Made by a program: the position numbers and the translations under genes. From NCBI RefSeq assembly GCF_001995255.1, contig NZ_MUZR01000014.1:5254-69253 (forward strand): 64,000 nt of DNA, written 5' to 3'. Shown one piece after another: positions 62,019-64,000 of this stretch. The number at the start of each line of letters is the position of its first letter. The first letter of the stretch is position 1. Source of the stretch: Thioalkalivibrio halophilus. GTDB lineage: Bacteria > Pseudomonadota > Gammaproteobacteria > Ectothiorhodospirales > Ectothiorhodospiraceae. The notes under the pieces are model-generated. The model saw only the letters and a program-made list of their open reading frames with translations, was not told where the DNA came from and made no database searches.

Positions 62019-62987
62019 TTATTCGAGGCCGAGGGCCTCGCGCTGGCGCTTGGCGACCGTCTCGGGCAGCGGGACGAAGCCGTCGCGCACCACGACCTCC
62101 TGGCCTTCCTTCGACAGCACCATCTTCAGGAACTCGGCCTGGCGCGGGGCGAGGCCGTCTTCCGGGTGGTTGTTGACCGCGACGTAGAGGAAGCGCGACA
62201 GGGGGTAGTCGCCGGAAGCGGCGTTCTCGGCAGTCGGCTCGTACAGGGCATCCTCGCTCTCGCCGAGGGCGATGGCGCGGACACCGGAGGTGTTGTAGCC
62301 GATGCCGGAGTAGCCGATGCCGTTGAGGGACTCGGCGACACCCTGGACGACCGAGGCGGAACCCGGCTGCTCGTTCACGGCATTCTTGAAGTCACCGTCG
62401 CACAGGGCGTGCTGGCGGAAGTACCCGTAGGTGCCGGAGACCGCGTTACGCCCGTAGATGGTGATGTCGCGGTTGGCCCAGGAGCCTTCCAGGCCGAGCT
62501 GGCCCCAGCGGTTGATGTCCTCGGCACCGCCGCAGCGGCGGGTGGACGAGAACGCCGCGTCCACCTGTTCGATCGACATCCCCTCGATCGGATTGTCGCG
62601 GTTCACGAACACCGCGATGGAGTCGATGGCCACCGGCACCAGGGTCATCTCGTAGCCGTGGCGCTGCTCGAACGAGGCCTGCTCGCTGTCGCGCGGCTGG
62701 CGCGACATCGGGCCGAAGTCGGCCGTGCCCTCGGTCAGGGCGGGCGGGGCGGTGGAGGTGCCGGCACCCTGGATCTGGATGTTGACGTTGGGGTAGAAGT
62801 CCTGGAACTCCTCGGCCCACAGCGCCATCAGGTTGTTCAGGGTGTCCGAGCCTTCGCTGGACAGGTTTCCGGAGATGCCGCTGACGGTCTGGTAGGCCGG
62901 CAGATCCGGGTCGACATCGGCCATCGCCGGTGTGACGGCAAGGGCGGCGGCCGCGGCGGCGGCCAGAACACTACGCTTGAACAGCAT
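62019..62987 (-). CDS. pstS: Periplasmic phosphate-binding protein
   Basis: A 322-residue protein with a signal peptide ([21 protein letters not shown]). It contains [43 protein letters not shown] and [12 protein letters not shown], as in the PstS group of sulfur oxidisers and pseudomonads. It delivers phosphate to PstCA. First in the pst cluster, preceded by PhoB boxes and followed by a terminator. Confidence 0.95.
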   Translation of the reverse strand: MLFKRSVLAAAAAAALAVTPAMADVDPDLPAYQTVSGISGNLSSEGSDTLNNLMALWAEEFQDFYPNVNIQIQGAGTSTAPPALTEGTADFGPMSRQPRDSEQASFEQRHGYEMTLVPVAIDSIAVFVNRDNPIEGMSIEQVDAAFSSTRRCGGAEDINRWGQLGLEGSWANRDITIYGRNAVSGTYGYFRQHALCDGDFKNAVNEQPGSASVVQGVAESLNGIGYSGIGYNTSGVRAIALGESEDALYEPTAENAASGDYPLSRFLYVAVNNHPEDGLAPRQAEFLKMVLSKEGQEVVVRDGFVPLPETVAKRQREALGLE

Positions 62988-63045
62988 GGGTCACTCCCTC
63001 GTGCTTGCTTGACGGTGCGTCGGACCGGTGGGTCCTTGATGCCGG

Positions 63046-63101
63046 ATTATCGGGAGCCATGCTTGCAGTTTGGTGACGGCGACGTGACAGAAGCATGACA
63101 G
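63046..63101 (-). promoter_or_regulatory. PhoB-dependent pstS promoter
   Basis: On the minus strand CTGTCAT (63095-63101), CTGTCAC (63084-63090), CCGTCAC (63073-63079) and a degenerate CTGCAAG (63062-63068) repeat with 11-bp period. They are followed 11 bp later by GATAAT (63046-63051) as the -10. This is a textbook PhoB-activated promoter. Confidence 0.88.
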
Positions 63102-63145
63102 GGGGCTGTAACGGGATTGTCATCGGCGCTTCATACAGTGCACCC

Positions 63146-63772
63146 ATGAAAGCTGATCGTCCCCTTCGCGTCTGGCCCCTGGCCGCCCGTGTCCTGGTGC
63201 GTCCGGGACCGGTGCTGCGCTCGCTCGCCGGTCACGGTCCGCTGCCTTCGTGGCAGGCCGTGTTCCTGCGTTTCTCTCTGCCCCTGGTGCTGACCAGCGT
63301 CATCCTCAGTCAATGGCTTTACGGGCTGATGCCGCCCGCGCTGCCTCCCGAGTCCGTTCCGGATCCGGTGGGCTTCGGCGTCTACAGCGTGCTGGCGATG
63401 ACGGTGGGGGTCGCGGGGCTGACCCTGTCGGCTCACTACCTGGTGGAGCTGTTCCAGGGGCCGACGGGTCCCGAGCGGGCCGCCATGGCCGTGACTCTGG
63501 GGCTGGTCCCGGCGTGGCTGGGCAACGTGGTCGCGGCGTTCCCCTGGCCCTGGGGCAACGGTCTCGCGCTGGCCCTGATCCTGTACAGCCTTGCGCTGCT
63601 GTATGTGGCTCTGCGCGAATTGCTGGGACTGAAACGCGGCAACCGGATCGGCCTGTGGGCGGCCACGCTGTTCTCCGGGGCGTTCATCACGCTGGTCTTT
63701 GGCTGGGCGTTGATGGACCTGATCCCCGGGGCTGCCCCGGAGCTGCGTCTCGGCACGACCTGGTTGATCTGA
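63146..63772 (+). CDS. Yip1-family membrane protein
   Basis: A 208-residue protein starting at ATG 63146. It has five or six hydrophobic segments with the YIP1 pattern (RVLVRPGPVLRSLAG, then AMTVGVAGLTLSAHYLVELFQG and TLGLVPAWLGNVVAAFPW). Bacterial members are uncharacterised. It is divergent from pstS, so the PhoB repeats could influence it as well. Its stop is 2 bp from the phoR stop. Confidence 0.75.
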   Translation: MKADRPLRVWPLAARVLVRPGPVLRSLAGHGPLPSWQAVFLRFSLPLVLTSVILSQWLYGLMPPALPPESVPDPVGFGVYSVLAMTVGVAGLTLSAHYLVELFQGPTGPERAAMAVTLGLVPAWLGNVVAAFPWPWGNGLALALILYSLALLYVALRELLGLKRGNRIGLWAATLFSGAFITLVFGWALMDLIPGAAPELRLGTTWLI

Positions 63773-63774
63773 GT

Positions 63775-64000
63775 TCAGTTTTCGCAGCGCCGCACCGCAT
63801 GCGGCGGGAAATGGCAACTGAAGCGGCTGCCGACGCCCAGTTCGCTGTCGATCTGCAGCTGTCCCTGGTGGCGCAGCAGCACGTGCTTGACGATGGCCAG
63901 GCCCAGGCCGGTGCCGCCGCGATCCTGGCTGCGGGCGTCATCCACGCGGTAGAAACGCTCGGTCAGCCTCTCCAGATGGTGGCTGGCGATGCCGGGACCG
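63775..64000 (-). CDS. phoR: C-terminal part of sensor kinase PhoR
   Basis: The last 74 residues of a histidine kinase, open at the right edge. The HATPase G1 box GPGI, LTERFYRVDDARS, G2 box GGTGLGLAIVKH and the ending GVGSRFSCHF follow E. coli PhoR closely. PhoR phosphorylates PhoB under phosphate limitation. phoB is expected just beyond the window. Confidence 0.85.
   Translation of the reverse strand, partial: GPGIASHHLERLTERFYRVDDARSQDRGGTGLGLAIVKHVLLRHQGQLQIDSELGVGSRFSCHFPPHAVRRCEN

Overview
The window is GC-rich (roughly two thirds G+C by eye) and comes from a gammaproteobacterial chromosome. Gene orders point the same way: an RpfE-like gene before prfB-lysS, alaC-hom-thrC, exbB-exbD-(WaaA-like)-lpxK-Trm112-kdsB, and pstS-pstCAB-phoU beside phoR. 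The acidic, Glu/Asp-rich proteins, a cytochrome c', a DsrE-family sulfur-carrier protein and Gly/Tyr-rich exported proteins resembling sulfur-globule proteins suggest a sulfur-oxidising member of the Ectothiorhodospiraceae (Thioalkalivibrio-like). That placement is inference. No tRNA, rRNA, CRISPR array, transposase or phage gene was recognised, and the region reads as stable chromosome.

Layout. 1-9.2 kb: housekeeping and signalling (thioredoxin-domain protein, RpfE-like protein, RF2 with its programmed frameshift, LysRS, a PAS-GGDEF-EAL protein, small conserved proteins). 9.7-13.5 kb: AlaC, homoserine dehydrogenase and threonine synthase. 13.5-19 kb: PPIase lipoprotein, YciI, YciO, YdgA-like protein, TrpRS and ScpA. 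19-23.5 kb: a minus-strand RND pump. 23.7-36.2 kb: the unusual part, described next. 36.3-48.1 kb: CysM, a PolB-like exonuclease, RlmD, ExbB/ExbD, LPS precursor genes and a third RND pump. 48.1-56.3 kb: HAD phosphatase, cytochrome c', a GNAT/PLD-like/secretin-N trio, a Cfa-DUF1365-FAD oxidoreductase operon, and a divergent DUF3429 protein with FolE. 56.3-64 kb: the phosphate regulon.

The 23.7-36.2 kb region looks like one regulated system. A short sigma-54 activator with no sensory domain is transcribed away from a run of ten plus-strand genes. Between them lie three TGTTGCAACA-type palindromes, whose centres are 20 and 61 bp apart, and a well matched -24/-12 promoter. The downstream genes encode a periplasmic adaptor with a Met-rich insertion, an RND permease with a long disordered C-terminal tail, three exported Gly/Tyr/Pro-rich proteins, an orphan ParA ATPase, two membrane-anchored coiled-coil or repeat proteins, a dynamin/EHD-like membrane GTPase, a 48-residue membrane peptide and a DsrE2-type sulfur protein. 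The run ends at a strong intrinsic terminator. My hypothesis is a sulfur-globule (or other extracytoplasmic inclusion) assembly, positioning and membrane-remodelling module under sigma-54 control. The parts are visible in the sequence; the joint function is inference.

Other regulation visible: PhoB-box repeats with 11-bp periodicity before pstS and again before pstC, with an intrinsic terminator between the two genes; a MerR-type promoter geometry in front of the FAD/DUF1365/Cfa operon; and a perfect hairpin in the hom leader.
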